Positions 40,118-50,800 are shown, counted from the first letter of the stretch. The stretch: DNA of 64,000 nt from Phenylobacterium kunshanense (GCF_003254525.1 NZ_QFYS01000002.1:558001-622000); one strand, 5' to 3'. The notes: generated by a model from the sequence alone, not told the origin. Program-made: numbers and translations.

Positions 40118-41599
40118 ATGGCGGCCACGACGCGCGAGGAGGCTGATCAGCGCCTGCTCGCCCAATGGATCGGCGAGGCGCTGCTGGCGGACACCGGCGG
40201 CGACGGCGTGATCGCGTGCGATCCGGCCGGCCGGATCGTCTTTTGCGACGCCCCCGCGACCGCATTCCTTCACCTGGGCCGGAAAAAGTTCCTCGGCCGC
40301 GATCTTTGCGAACTGCTCCAGCCACTCGGGGACAAGACGCTGGAACTGCGGTTCCGTAGCGCCCTGCGTGACGGGGCCTCCGTGGAGTTCGTGGTGGCGA
40401 GGCCCGCCGCCGACGATGAATGGGTCGAGGTTCGCGGCCTGCGCACCTCGGGCGGCATGGCATTCCTGCTGCGCGACGTCACATCGCGTGAGCGCAGCGA
40501 GCGCTCGCTGCGACGCAAGGAGCACCGGTTACGGGCCGCCAACGACAGCCTGCGCCTGGCGCACCAGTCCGCCCGCGCCGCGACCTGGGAATGGCGGATT
40601 CCGCGCAACCTCCGCTGGCTCGACGTGGGCGCCGCGCGGGCGCTGATCGGACTTCCGCCGACGGTGACCGACGACGAGGTCCTGGCCGACTGGCGCAGCT
40701 TCGTGGTCGAGGACGATCTGCCCGTGATCATCGCGGCGCTCGAGACCCTGCCGGCGGCGGGACGGGCCGAGGCCGAGTTCCGGGTCGCCGCCGCCGACGG
40801 CGGCCATCGCTGGCTGCGGACCAGCGCCGCGGTGGTGGAACGCCGCGCGGACGGGGCGCCCGTGCGGGTGGTGGGCGTCACCCTCGACGTCACCCACCAG
40901 AAGGTCTCCGCGGCCAAGCTTCAGCGCGAGGTGGACGAGCGCCGCCGGGCCGAGCAGCGCCAGAAGCTGCTGATCCACGAGTTGAACCACCGGGTGAAGA
41001 ACATGCTGGCCACGGTGCAGTCCGTGGCGCGACAGAGCCTGGGCCGGGCCGCGGACCCCGCCTCGCTGGCCGATTTCGAGGAGCGCCTGATGGCGCTGGC
41101 CTGGACGCACGACATCCTGACCCGCGAGCATTGGGCGGGGGCGTCGCTGCGCACCATCCTGGAGCGGACGATGGCGCCGCACGGCCGCGGCCGCGTCACC
41201 CTGGGCGGGCCCGATCTGCGGATTTCGCCGAAGATGGCGCTGGCCCTGGCGATGGGCGCGCACGAGCTGGCGACCAATGCGGTCAAGTACGGTGCGCTCT
41301 CGGTGGACGGCGGACAGGTGGAGATCAGGTGGCGGGTGGACTCACGCTCGCAGCCGCCGCGACTCGTCCTCGACTGGCGCGAGGCGGATGGGCCGCGGGT
41401 GACGCCGCCGGCGCGCCGGGGCTTCGGTTCACGCCTGCTGGAGCGGGGGCTCGCCCACGAGCTGGGCGGCGAGGTGCAGATCCGGTTCGACCCCGCGGGC
41501 GTCTGCTGCCACATCCGCGCGCCACTGGACCTGGAGCCTGAGGAGCCGGCCGTCCCGCAGCCGGGCGCCGACGCCGCCCACGGGGTGGGCGCCCATTGA
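40118..41599 (+). CDS. HWE-family sensor histidine kinase
   Basis: A soluble 493-residue kinase with two PAS-like sensor regions (about 15-125 and 150-265) and no membrane helix. The HWE signature is complete: phospho-His H287 in LLIHELNHRVKNMLATVQSV, N-box AHELATNAVKYGAL (381-394) and the W-x-E motif in LDWREADGP (W420, E422). GAGGGA at 40107-40112 supports the ATG at 40118; the frame is open further upstream. No response regulator is adjacent. HWE kinases often act in stress or light responses in Alphaproteobacteria; the signal here is not evident. Confidence 0.92.
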   Translation: MAATTREEADQRLLAQWIGEALLADTGGDGVIACDPAGRIVFCDAPATAFLHLGRKKFLGRDLCELLQPLGDKTLELRFRSALRDGASVEFVVARPAADDEWVEVRGLRTSGGMAFLLRDVTSRERSERSLRRKEHRLRAANDSLRLAHQSARAATWEWRIPRNLRWLDVGAARALIGLPPTVTDDEVLADWRSFVVEDDLPVIIAALETLPAAGRAEAEFRVAAADGGHRWLRTSAAVVERRADGAPVRVVGVTLDVTHQKVSAAKLQREVDERRRAEQRQKLLIHELNHRVKNMLATVQSVARQSLGRAADPASLADFEERLMALAWTHDILTREHWAGASLRTILERTMAPHGRGRVTLGGPDLRISPKMALALAMGAHELATNAVKYGALSVDGGQVEIRWRVDSRSQPPRLVLDWREADGPRVTPPARRGFGSRLLERGLAHELGGEVQIRFDPAGVCCHIRAPLDLEPEEPAVPQPGADAAHGVGAH

Positions 41600-41605
41600 G
41601 GCCGG

Positions 41606-42430
41606 TCAGTCGGCGGGCGGCCGGAATTCCGGGTCGACCCGGCGGATGAACGCCTGGGCCGCCGCCGGCGCCCGCACCTTCCCCTCGTGGATGACGAAGG
41701 CGTAGACCTCGTGCGGGGTCTCGGGCGGCCCCGTGCGGTCGATGGGCGTGAAGTCGCCCGGCACGCGGCCCTCGGCATAGGCCTTGAACCGATCGGCCCA
41801 GAGGTCGAGGTCGGCCTCGTCGTAACCGGTGGGAATCTCGTCGTCGGCCGACAGCAGGCGCAGGTAGACGAAGTCGGCGGTGATGTCGGGAATGAACGGG
41901 TAGTTCTCGTTCTCGGAATTGCAGATCGCGACGTTGCGATCGCGGCAGAGGCCGATGAATTTCGGGTCGTTGAATGTGCCGTTCCGCACTTCGACCACAT
42001 GCTGCGCGGTCATGTCCCCGACCTTCTCCGGCAACAGGTCGAGGAAGCCGGCGAAATCGTCATAGTCGAACTTCTTGGTCGGCATGAACTGCCAGAGGAT
42101 CGGTCCCAGCCGGTCGCCCAGTTCGGTGAGCCCCTGGCCCAGGAAGATCGCCATGGAGTCCCTGCCGTCCGCCAGCACCTTGCGGTTCGTGCAGAACCGG
42201 CTGGCCTTCACCGAGAACCTGAACCCGTCCGGCGTGGCCGCGCGCCACTTTGCCCAGCTCTCGGGCTTGAAGCTGGAATAGTAGGTGCCGTTGATCTCGA
42301 TCGCCGTCAGCCGGCGGCTGGCGTACTCCAGCTCGCGCGCATGCGGCCACTTCGGCGGGTAGAAGACGCCCCGCCAGGGCTCGAACGTCCATCCCCCGAT
42401 CCCGCACCGGATCCGGCCCGCTTCGGCCAT
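41606..42430 (-). CDS. DUF72 domain protein
   Basis: A 274-residue TIM-barrel-like DUF72 protein. Family marks are RCGIGGWTFEPWRGVFYPPK at the start, YASRRLTAIEINGTYYSSFK, RFSVKASRF, LGPILWQFMPTKKFD and ADFVYLRLL. Function is unknown; an endonuclease-like or metal-dependent role has been suggested by fold only. ATG at 42430 is preceded by GAGGAG; an upstream in-frame start at 42487 lacks support. It is convergent with the HWE kinase, six bases apart. Confidence 0.9.
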   Translation of the reverse strand: MAEAGRIRCGIGGWTFEPWRGVFYPPKWPHARELEYASRRLTAIEINGTYYSSFKPESWAKWRAATPDGFRFSVKASRFCTNRKVLADGRDSMAIFLGQGLTELGDRLGPILWQFMPTKKFDYDDFAGFLDLLPEKVGDMTAQHVVEVRNGTFNDPKFIGLCRDRNVAICNSENENYPFIPDITADFVYLRLLSADDEIPTGYDEADLDLWADRFKAYAEGRVPGDFTPIDRTGPPETPHEVYAFVIHEGKVRAPAAAQAFIRRVDPEFRPPAD

Positions 42431-42512
42431 GCTCGTCTCCTCGACGCTTTCCGCGCGGAGGCTAGCGGCGATGATGCGCGTTCTCAAGATGTTCTGGAGC
42501 GCGGGTTGCGGG

Positions 42513-42547
42513 CGCCCCCGGCCGTGGTGACGTGTCGGCCGGGGGCG
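42513..42547. repeat. Long perfect hairpin in the gap before DUF72
   Basis: CGCCCCCGGCCG (42513-42524) is the exact reverse complement of CGGCCGGGGGCG (42536-42547), with an 11-base loop. No T run on either side. It lies 124 bases beyond the minus-strand M28 peptidase stop and upstream of the DUF72 gene. It could be a 3'-end structure of the peptidase mRNA or a repeat unit. The remaining parts of the 240-base gap show nothing clear. Confidence 0.55.
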
Positions 42548-42670
42548 TCCGGGCGGGCATCGAGGGACAGGGAACTAAGCCCGCCGCCCTCCCAAGCGGC
42601 GAAGCTTGCCGCCGGTTCCCAGCGCTACCGTGGAAGGCGAACTTGTTTTCGCTGCTACCTTGACCGCCGC

Positions 42671-44323
42671 CTATTTCCGCTGGGCGGCGGTCTTGTCCCG
42701 CTCGGCCTTGAACTCGGCGCCGGGCTTCCAGTCGGGCCACTGACGACCGTTGGCCAGCTTGCGGCCCAGGTCCAGCAGCAGTTCGCCGTCGGCCAGGGCG
42801 CCGTCGGGCTTCCAGGTCGGGTCGAAATTGTCGGCGGGCTGGTGATAGCGCTTGATCGTATATTCCTCGGCGAACCGCTCCCCGGCCTCCACACCGCCGT
42901 CCACCATGTCCTGCCCGCTGCGATAGGAGATGGCGGGCACGCCGGCCTTGGCGAAGGGGAAGTGGTCTGAGCGGAAGAAGCTGCCCGCCTCGGGGCGCTG
43001 GTCGGGGCTGAAGTAGCGGCCCCTGGACTTGCCGACCGCGATCAGGTCGTCCTGCAGGGTCAGCGGCGCATCGCCCGCCGTGGAGAAGTTCTTCGCCGGC
43101 GCCGGAGCCCCGCCGTCGAGATTCAGCACGCCGACGGTGGTGGCCAGCGGATAGAGCGGGTTCACCACATAGTATTCCGAGCCCAGCAGGCCCTTCTCCT
43201 CCGCGGTGACGAACAGGAAGCCGACCGACCGCTCGGGCTTCGGGCCCTTGGCGAAGGCGCGGGCGATCTCCAGCACCACGGACGTGCCCATCGCGTTGTC
43301 GACGGCGCCGTTATAGATGCGGTCGCCGCTTGCGTCGGGCTCGCCCACGCCCAGGTGGTCCCAGTGCGAGGTGTAGAGCACGTGCTCCCCGGGGCGCTTG
43401 GAGCCCGGCACGATCCCCACCACGTTCTTCGAGACGACCTTCTGGGCGTCGATCGCATAGTCGGTGGAGAAGGTGACGCCCTTCAGCTCGACCGGCTTGA
43501 AGTCGCGGGTCTGGGCCTGACTCTTCAGCGCCTCGAAGTCGAGCCCGGCGGCCTTCATCAGCTCGACGGTCACGTCCCGCTGCACCCAGCCTTCCAGCGG
43601 GGCGTGCGCCTCCAGCGGGTTCTTCCGGATGACGTCGAAGATCTCGTTGGTGTTGGAGTTCTTCACGGTGGCCCAGCCGTAGGAGGCGGGCGCGGTCTCG
43701 TGGATCACCAGGAAGCCGACGGCGCCCTGGCGGGCCGCTTCCTCGAACTTGTAGGTCCAGCGGCCGTAGTAGGTCATGGCCTTGCCGCCGAAGTCGCCTT
43801 TGCCCGTCTCGAAGTCGGGATCATTGACCAGCACGAGCGCGACCTTGCCCTTGAGGTCGACGCCCTTGAAGTCGTCCCAGTTCCGCTCGGGCGCCTTCAC
43901 GCCATAGCCGACGAAGACGATCGGCGCGTCCTTCACCGTCAGGCGGCTCTCGCCGGTCTGGCTGGCGCGGATGGCGATCTGCTCGCCCTGGGTCCAGGGC
44001 TGGACCTGGCCGTTCACCGTCACGCTGGCGCTCACAGTCCCCTGGGTGCGGAAGCGAGCGAGGGGGACGTCCTGTGTCCAGGCGCGGCCGCCGTCTGGCT
44101 TAAGGTCGCCGCCGGGCTGCACGCCGGCCGCCTTCAGCTGCTCGATCAGGTAGGCGACGGTCTTCTCTTCGCCGGCGGTGGCCGGGGCGCGTCCCTCGAA
44201 CTCGTCGGAGGAGAGCACTTTCACGTCCTGCACCACGCGGGCGGGATCGAGGGCGGGCGTCGCGGCGAAGGCGACGGTGGCGATGACGGAAAAGGCCGCG
44301 GCGGCGACGAGTACGCGTTTCAT
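42671..44323 (-). CDS. Exported M28 family zinc metallopeptidase
   Basis: A 550-residue periplasmic or secreted aminopeptidase-like enzyme. A Sec signal (MKRVLVAAAAFSVIATVAFA) is followed by a PA-type insert (about 130-290) and the M28 domain. Zinc-site residues are H320/D322 in TSHWDHLG, D342 in GAVDNAMGT, E375/E376 in TAEEKGLLGS, D403 in NLDGG and H454 in SDHFPF. All ligands are in place. It is likely to cleave N-terminal amino acids from peptides; the exact specificity cannot be read. It is in a group with the TetR gene 57 bases upstream on the same strand. Confidence 0.93.
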   Translation of the reverse strand: MKRVLVAAAAFSVIATVAFAATPALDPARVVQDVKVLSSDEFEGRAPATAGEEKTVAYLIEQLKAAGVQPGGDLKPDGGRAWTQDVPLARFRTQGTVSASVTVNGQVQPWTQGEQIAIRASQTGESRLTVKDAPIVFVGYGVKAPERNWDDFKGVDLKGKVALVLVNDPDFETGKGDFGGKAMTYYGRWTYKFEEAARQGAVGFLVIHETAPASYGWATVKNSNTNEIFDVIRKNPLEAHAPLEGWVQRDVTVELMKAAGLDFEALKSQAQTRDFKPVELKGVTFSTDYAIDAQKVVSKNVVGIVPGSKRPGEHVLYTSHWDHLGVGEPDASGDRIYNGAVDNAMGTSVVLEIARAFAKGPKPERSVGFLFVTAEEKGLLGSEYYVVNPLYPLATTVGVLNLDGGAPAPAKNFSTAGDAPLTLQDDLIAVGKSRGRYFSPDQRPEAGSFFRSDHFPFAKAGVPAISYRSGQDMVDGGVEAGERFAEEYTIKRYHQPADNFDPTWKPDGALADGELLLDLGRKLANGRQWPDWKPGAEFKAERDKTAAQRK

Positions 44324-44380
44324 GAACCTGCTCTGACGGGGCGGAAAGGCCGCGACCCTAAGGTCTTCCTTCGCTGTCCG

Positions 44381-45154
44381 CTAGGCCGCCGCCCGGCGGG
44401 CATCGATCAGGGCCTCGATCCCGTCCAGCACGACACCCAGGCCAAACCGGAACCGCCACATCGGGTCCGCGAAGACCGCCTTGTCGGCGGTGCGCCAGGC
44501 CTCCCCCAGTCGCAGCACGAAGGGGAATCTTTCGGGGTCCAGGCGCGCCTTGATCGCCGGTTCGGCCTCGGCGAACCACTGCTCGTCGGTGAGGCCGCTG
44601 ACGCGCTCGGCCTCCCGAGCGTCCCGCGCCTCCTTGAGGGCGCCCAGCAGGAACTGGTGCAGCACGTCGATCACCAGGTCCTTGGTCAGCTCATCCAGTC
44701 CCGTCCCATCCAGGATGCGCAGCGCCGCCTCGTGCCGTCGCACCAGATTGGGGCCCAGCGGCGGCCGGTGCATGGCCAGGTCCAACGTCCACGGGTGGCG
44801 TTCCGCCAGCGCCCAGCGTTCGCAGGCGATGGCGGTCAGGCACTCGCGCCAGCCGCTGCACTCGGCTTCGACGTCGCGGACCTCGCCCAGGACGCGGTCC
44901 AGCATCAGGTCCACCAGTTCGGCTTTGGACGGCACATAGGTGTAGATCGACATCGGGGACACCCCGAGCTCCACCGCGATCCGGCGCACGGAGATCGCGC
45001 TCAGCCCTTCGGCGTCGGCGACGGAAATGGCGGCCGCCACCACCTCGTCCACCGAGTAGCGCGGCTTGGGCCCGCGACGGCCGGGCTCGGCGGCGCCCCA
45101 CAGGAGGTCGATCCTGCGCCTCGGGTCCGCGCCATTGGTGGTGTCCTGCGTCAT
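44381..45154 (-). CDS. TetR family regulator (TetR_C-type), probable efflux repressor
   Basis: A 257-residue regulator with the DNA-binding helices in VDEVVAAAISVADAEGLSAI, SVRRIAVELGVSPMSIYTYV and PSKAELVDLMLDRV. The long C-terminal domain resembles that of TetR itself (TetR_C group). ATG at 45154 (MTQDTTNGADPRRR) is the likely start. It is divergent from a three-gene RND efflux operon 182 bases away, so it probably represses that operon and itself in response to a toxic compound. Confidence 0.88.
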   Translation of the reverse strand: MTQDTTNGADPRRRIDLLWGAAEPGRRGPKPRYSVDEVVAAAISVADAEGLSAISVRRIAVELGVSPMSIYTYVPSKAELVDLMLDRVLGEVRDVEAECSGWRECLTAIACERWALAERHPWTLDLAMHRPPLGPNLVRRHEAALRILDGTGLDELTKDLVIDVLHQFLLGALKEARDAREAERVSGLTDEQWFAEAEPAIKARLDPERFPFVLRLGEAWRTADKAVFADPMWRFRFGLGVVLDGIEALIDARRAAA

Positions 45155-45336
45155 CGTCGGGGCGACATTACCAACAAAACGCTTTACATCATACGGAGTT
45201 TGCGCGAGATCGCTTGACGCACGGTGACCGCCAAGAGTCGCCGGCGGAGGCGACAAACGGGTGGTGGGCCTGCGCAGCGATTGCGCCGGGGGTCCAAGTC
45301 CTGTTCAACAACGCCGGTCCTTCAAGCCTGACGACA
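45155..45336. promoter_or_regulatory. Divergent control region of the TetR regulator and RND operon
   Basis: This 182-base gap holds a TATGAT-like -10 for the minus strand at 45188-45193 and a TTGACG -35-like hexamer for the plus strand at 45214-45219 (its -10 is not obvious). The CAAAACG...CGGAGTTTG stretch around 45174-45202 is an imperfect inverted repeat that could be the operator. All are weak calls. Confidence 0.3.
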
Positions 45337-46755
45337 ATGCTGCGCCGCCCTGGCCTCTTTCCCATCCTGGCCTCCGCCCTCGCGCTGGCCGCATGCGCCA
45401 CGCCACGCGCCGCGGACGTGAGTCTGCCCGCCGCGTTCGAGGCGCCCGCCGGCGCGCCCGCCGACGCACTTGCCCTCGACACCTGGTGGACCGCCTACGG
45501 CGATCCCGAGCTGACGGCGCTCATCGAGCAGGCGCTGGCGCGCAACCCGGACATCCGTACCGCCCGCGCACGCCTCGACGAGGTCAGGGCTCAGCGCACG
45601 AGCGCCATCCTGCAGTATCTGCCCCAAGGGGATGCAACCGCCTCGGGAAAGCGCACGACCACCGAGCAGATCTCGGGCGTCCGGGCCAGCATCCCCGGGT
45701 TCTCCACCGACGGGACGTCGGAGCAGTACAGCGCGACCTTCAATGTGAGCTGGGAGATCGATCCGTTCGGCCGCGGCTTCATCGCCTACCGCGCGGCCGA
45801 CGCCGAGGTCGACCGGGTCCGCTTCGCCTATGAGGTCACACGCGCCCAGCTCGCGGGCGATACGGCCGACGCCTGGTTCCAGGCCCGGGGGCTGGCGATC
45901 CAGCTCGCCGACGCGCGCGAGACCGCCCGGATCCAGAAGGATCTCTACGACATCGCCGCCCGCCGGGCCGCCCTCGGGCTGGCGGCCGGGTCCGAGCCCG
46001 ACCGCGTGGCCGGCGACCTGGCTCAGGCCCAGGCGCAGGTGGCCGCGCTGGAAGCCCAGCTCCAGGTCCAGAAGCGCGCGATTCTCGTCCTCACCGGCCG
46101 GGTGGTGGAGCCCACGGCGAACATCGAGGCCCCGCCGGTGGTCGGCGCGGCGCCCGCCGTTCCGGCGGCGCTGCCCAGCGAGCTGCTCCAGCGCCGCCCC
46201 GACGTGCGCCAGGCCCAGGCAGCGGTGCGCTCGGCCGCCGGCCAGCAGCGGCTGGCCCAGCTCGCCTTCTTCCCGACCTTCACGCTGTCGCCCGGCCTCG
46301 GCTGGTCGCGGATCGAGCAGCCGGGCTTCACGTCCGAGACCCAGAACTGGTCGATCGGCGGCTCGATCATGCAGCCGATCCTCTCGATCCCTCGCCGGAT
46401 GCAGGACCTGAAGGTCCAGAACGCCCGTGCCGAACAGGCCGTCACCGCCTACGAGAAGACGGTCCAGGTCGCCTTCCAGGAAGCTGAAGGCGCGCTGGTC
46501 AACCTCGACGCCGACCGTCGTCGCGTGGCCCTGCTCACCGACGGCGAGGCCCGTGCCCGGCGCGCCTACGACGCCGCCCGCGAAGGCTATGCCCGCGGGC
46601 TCACCGATCTGTCCTCCACCCTCTCGGCCGAGCAGGCCTGGCGCGCCGTGCGCGCCCAGCTCACCTCGGCCCAGGTCCAGGCGCTCCGCCGCTCCGTCCA
46701 GGCCATGAAGGCCATCGGCGGCGGCTGGCCCGCCCAGGCCTACGCCGCGAAATGA
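45337..46755 (+). CDS. RND efflux outer-membrane lipoprotein (NodT/OprM family)
   Basis: Outer-membrane channel of a tripartite pump, 472 residues. The N-terminal lipobox ends LALAAC (Cys 20). NodT-family blocks include LALDTWWTAYGDPELTALIE, NVSWEIDPFGR, LPSELLQRRPDVRQAQAAVR and ARRAYDAAREGYARGLTDLS. The ATG at 45337 fits the lipoprotein signal; the frame is open further upstream. Its stop overlaps the next gene's start (ATGA). Confidence 0.93.
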   Translation: MLRRPGLFPILASALALAACATPRAADVSLPAAFEAPAGAPADALALDTWWTAYGDPELTALIEQALARNPDIRTARARLDEVRAQRTSAILQYLPQGDATASGKRTTTEQISGVRASIPGFSTDGTSEQYSATFNVSWEIDPFGRGFIAYRAADAEVDRVRFAYEVTRAQLAGDTADAWFQARGLAIQLADARETARIQKDLYDIAARRAALGLAAGSEPDRVAGDLAQAQAQVAALEAQLQVQKRAILVLTGRVVEPTANIEAPPVVGAAPAVPAALPSELLQRRPDVRQAQAAVRSAAGQQRLAQLAFFPTFTLSPGLGWSRIEQPGFTSETQNWSIGGSIMQPILSIPRRMQDLKVQNARAEQAVTAYEKTVQVAFQEAEGALVNLDADRRRVALLTDGEARARRAYDAAREGYARGLTDLSSTLSAEQAWRAVRAQLTSAQVQALRRSVQAMKAIGGGWPAQAYAAK

Positions 46756-47852
46756 GACGAAGCATGAAGCTCGCCACGCCCCTCCTCGTCGCCTGCTGCG
46801 CCACCCTCGCGCTCGCCGGGTGCAAGAAACCGCCTGAGACCCAGACCGAGGCGCAGCGCGCCCGCGCGGTCACCGTGGCGCGGATCGAGCCCCGTCCGAT
46901 CGTGGGATCGCTCACCGCGTCCGGCGACCTGGTCCCGCGGGAGGAAGCCGCCGTCGCGCCGGAAGTCTCCGGCTACCGGGTGGCCAAGGTGCTCGCCGAC
47001 GTCGGCGACTACGTCCGGGCCGGACAGACGCTGGTGCAGCTCGATCCGACCCTGCTGGAAGCCCAGATCGCCCAGGCCCAGGCCCAGGCGGCGCAGGCCG
47101 ACGACCAGGCCAAGCGCGTGTCCGGGCTCGACGGCACGGGCGTGCTCAGCCAGGAGCAGATCGCCCAGCGGCGCTACCAGGCCGACATCGCCCGCGCCAA
47201 CCTGCGTCAGCTCCAGACCCAACGCCGCAAGATGGCGGTGACCGCGCCGGTCTCGGGCCTGATCCTGGAGCGCAACGTGCGCCCCGGCGACCTGTCGGCC
47301 ATGACCACCACGCCCTGGTTCCGCATGGCCCGCGATGGCCAGGTCGAACTGTCGGCCGATCTGTCCAGCGACGATCTCACCCGTGTCCGCGTCGGTCAGA
47401 CGGCGACAGTGACCCTACCCGGCGGCGCCGTCGCCCAGGGGCGCGTGCGCCTCATCAGCCCGCAGATCAACACCCAGACCAAGCTCGGCGAGGTGCGCAT
47501 CCTGCTGCCGGTCCGCTCGGACATCCGCTCGGGTGGCTTCGGCCGCGCGGTCTTCTCCGACGCCTCCGCCAACGTTCTGGCGGTGCCCGAGACCTCCGTA
47601 CGCTACGACGCCGACGGGGCCAGCGTCATGGTCGTGGGCGCCGACAATCGCGTGAAGCGCGCGCCCATTCAGACCGGCGCCCGCGGCGGCGGCCTGGTCC
47701 AGATCGTCAAGGGTCCCCCGGCCGGCACCCGGATCGTCGCCAGCGCCGCCTCGCTGTTCCTGGACGGCGACCTGGTCCGTCCCGTTGAAGGGGGCGCGGC
47801 CCAGGCCCAGGCGCCGGCCAAGGCTCCCGCGAAGACGGCGGCCGCGAAATGA
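46752..47852 (+). CDS. RND efflux periplasmic adaptor (membrane fusion protein)
   Basis: A 366-residue adaptor linking pump and channel. It has a lipoprotein signal ending LALAGC (Cys 24), the biotinyl-lipoyl-like halves ITS LTASGDLVPREEAAVAPEVS and KMAVTAPVSGLILERNVRPG, a coiled-coil hairpin between them (AQIAQAQAQAAQADDQAKRV), and a beta-barrel region. Two starts are near each other: ATG 46752 overlaps the previous stop; ATG 46764 is the alternative. Its stop overlaps the pump's ATG. Confidence 0.93.
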   Translation: MRRSMKLATPLLVACCATLALAGCKKPPETQTEAQRARAVTVARIEPRPIVGSLTASGDLVPREEAAVAPEVSGYRVAKVLADVGDYVRAGQTLVQLDPTLLEAQIAQAQAQAAQADDQAKRVSGLDGTGVLSQEQIAQRRYQADIARANLRQLQTQRRKMAVTAPVSGLILERNVRPGDLSAMTTTPWFRMARDGQVELSADLSSDDLTRVRVGQTATVTLPGGAVAQGRVRLISPQINTQTKLGEVRILLPVRSDIRSGGFGRAVFSDASANVLAVPETSVRYDADGASVMVVGADNRVKRAPIQTGARGGGLVQIVKGPPAGTRIVASAASLFLDGDLVRPVEGGAAQAQAPAKAPAKTAAAK

Positions 47853-50800
47853 GCCAGCCTCACGGCAGTTTCGCGATCTCCGCCTGGGCGATCCGCAATC
47901 CGATCCCCGTGGCGGTGCTGTTCATCGGCCTGCTGATGTCGGGCCTGATCGCCTACTCGGGTCTGGCGGTCAAACAGTACCCCAACATCCAGTTCCCGGT
48001 CGTTGCGGTGACCATCACCCAGAGCGGCGCCGCGCCGGGGGAAATGGAAACCCAGATCACCCGTCCGGTGGAGGACGCCATCGCCGGCGTCACCGGGGTG
48101 AACAACATCTCCTCGGTGGTGACGCAGGGCGTCTCCACGACGTCGGTCGAGTTCGAGATCGGCGAGAACCTGCAGAAGAAGACCGACGAGATCCGGTCGA
48201 AGATCGACCAGTCCCGGGCGCAGCTTCCTCGTGACATCGACGAGCCGCAGGTGACCCAGGTGGAGGTGGATTCGGCCGCGCCAATCCTGACCTATGCGGT
48301 CGCGGCTCCCACCATGTCGGACGAGGAGCTCTCGTGGTTCGTCGACGATACCGTCGGCCGGGTGCTCCAGACGGCCAAGGGTGTCGCCCAGGTCAGCCGC
48401 GTGGGCGGCGTCGCGCGTGAAATCAACGTCGTCGTCGATCCCGACCGCCTGGCCGCGCGCGGCCTGACGGCGACCCAGGTGAACAACGCCCTGCGCGGCT
48501 TCCAGCTCGACGCGCCGGGGGGACGCCTGATCGTCGGCGGGCGGGAGCAGACGCTGCGGGTGCTGGGCACCGTCAAGACCGTGGAACAGCTTCGGGATCT
48601 CACCATCCCGACGGGAACGGGCAGCTTCGTCCGACTCGCCGACGTGGCCGACGTGGGCGACGGCGCCTCCGAGGTCCGCGGCTTCGCCCGCCTGAACGGC
48701 CGGCCCGTGGTGGGCTTCCAGGTCTCCAAGACCAAGGAGGCCAGCGACGTCGACGCCGAGGACGCGGTCATCGCCAAGCTGGCCGAAATCGAGAAGGCCA
48801 ATCCGGGGGTGAAGTTCTCCAAGATCTTCTCGTCGGTGGAAGAGACCCGGGCCAGCTTCCGCGCGACCCAGCACGTGCTGGCCGAGGGCATGGTCCTCGC
48901 GGCGGTGGTGGTCTTCTTCTTCCTGCGCGACTGGCGGGCCACGGCGATCACCGCCCTCGCCATGCCCATCTCGCTGATCCCGACCTTCTTCGTGATGAAG
49001 CTGGGCGATTTCTCGCTCAACATGGTCACGCTGCTGGCCCTGACGCTCGTGATCGGGATCCTGGTCGACGACGCCATCGTCGAGATCGAGAACATCGAGA
49101 AACGGGTCGAGCGCGGGGCGCGGCCATTCCAGGCGGCGTTGGAAGGGGCCGACGCCATCGGCCTGGCGGTCGTCGCCACGACCATGGCCATCGTCGTCGT
49201 CTTCACCCCGGTCAGCTTCATGCCCGGCATCCCGGGCCAGTTCTTCCGGGAGTTCGGCCTGACCGTGTCCGTGGCCGTGCTGTTCTCGCTGGTCGTCGCG
49301 CGTCTCGTGACGCCGCTGATGGCCGCCTACTTCCTGAAGGCCAAGCCCCACGCCAAGCCGCGCAAGCCCTTCGAGGGGTTCTACCGCAACGTCCTCGAGT
49401 GGGCGCTGGCCCACCGGATCGTGGCCTCCATCGTCGGGGCGATTATCTTCGTGGCCTCGCTGGCCCTGGTGCCGATGCTGCCGCAGGGCTTCCAGCCCGC
49501 GGGCGACCCCGACTACATGTACGTGGAGATCCAGGGCCCGCCCGGCGCGACGCCCGCGGACATGGATTTGACCGCCCAGCGCATCGACGCCCTGTTCCGC
49601 AAGCAGCCCGAGGTCACCAACGTCTTCGTCCAGATCGGCTCGACCGTCGCCAACTTCGGGCCGGGCATGTCCAGCGGCGGCGGCGACCTGCGCAAGGGCA
49701 CGGCGACAATCCTCCTGCGGGCCGACCGCTCGGCCAGCGGCGACGATATCCGAAATCGCCTGCGCGAGGAGCTGCGCAAGATCCCCGATGCGCGCCTCGG
49801 TTTCCTCAGCTTCGAGGGCGGCGCCGGCTTCCAGCAGATCCTCACCGGCGACAACCCGGCCAACCTCGAGAAGGCCGCGCTGGAGCTCGAGCGCCAGATG
49901 CGGACCCTGCCGGAGGTCGCCGACCCCAAGCAGGCGAACCCGCCCGTGGGGCCGGAGATCGTGATCCGTCCGCGCGCCGACGAGGCCGCCCGCCTGGGTG
50001 TGTCCTCCGATGCGATCGCCAGCGTCGTCCGCATCGCCACCGTCGGCGACATCGACGCCAACGTGGCCAAGTTCAACGAAGGCGAGCGGCGGGTTCCCAT
50101 CCGCGTCCGCCTGCCGGCCAGCGCCCGCACCGACCTCCAGCGCCTCCGGGACCTTCAGGTCCCGACGGCCTCTGGCGGCACGACCACCCTGGGCAGCGTC
50201 GCCGACATCTCGTTCCAGGCCGGCCCGGCCCGCATCGATCGCCTGAACCGCGAGCGGCGCATGAGCGTCGAGGCGGAGCTCAACGGCGGCTACCAGCTCG
50301 GCGAGGCCCAGAAGGCGGTGAACGGCCTGCCGATCATGAAGAACCTGCCCGAGGGCGTGCGGCCGGCGGCCATCGGCACCTCCGAGGCCATGGCCGAGCT
50401 GTTCGGCGGCTTCGCCATGGCGATCTTCGCCGGCGTCGCGATGATCTACGGCGTGCTGGTCCTGCTGTTCCGCAGCTTCTTCAAGCCGGTGGTGATCCTG
50501 TCGGCCCTGCCGCTGGCCGTGGGCGGGGCCTTCCTCGGGCTCTTGACCTTCAACCTGTCCCTGTCGATCCCGTCCCTTATTGGCTTCCTGATGCTGCTGG
50601 GCCTGGCGGCGAAGAACTCGATCCTGCTGGTCGAGTACGCCATCGAGCGCGAGCGCGAGGGCATGAGCCAGCACGACGCCCTGATCGAGGCCTGCCGCGA
50701 GCGGGCTCGCCCGATCGTGATGACCACCTTCGCCATGGCCGCCGGGATGCTGCCGACCGCGTTCGCCCTGGAGAAGGGGGCCGAGTTCCGGCAGCCCATG

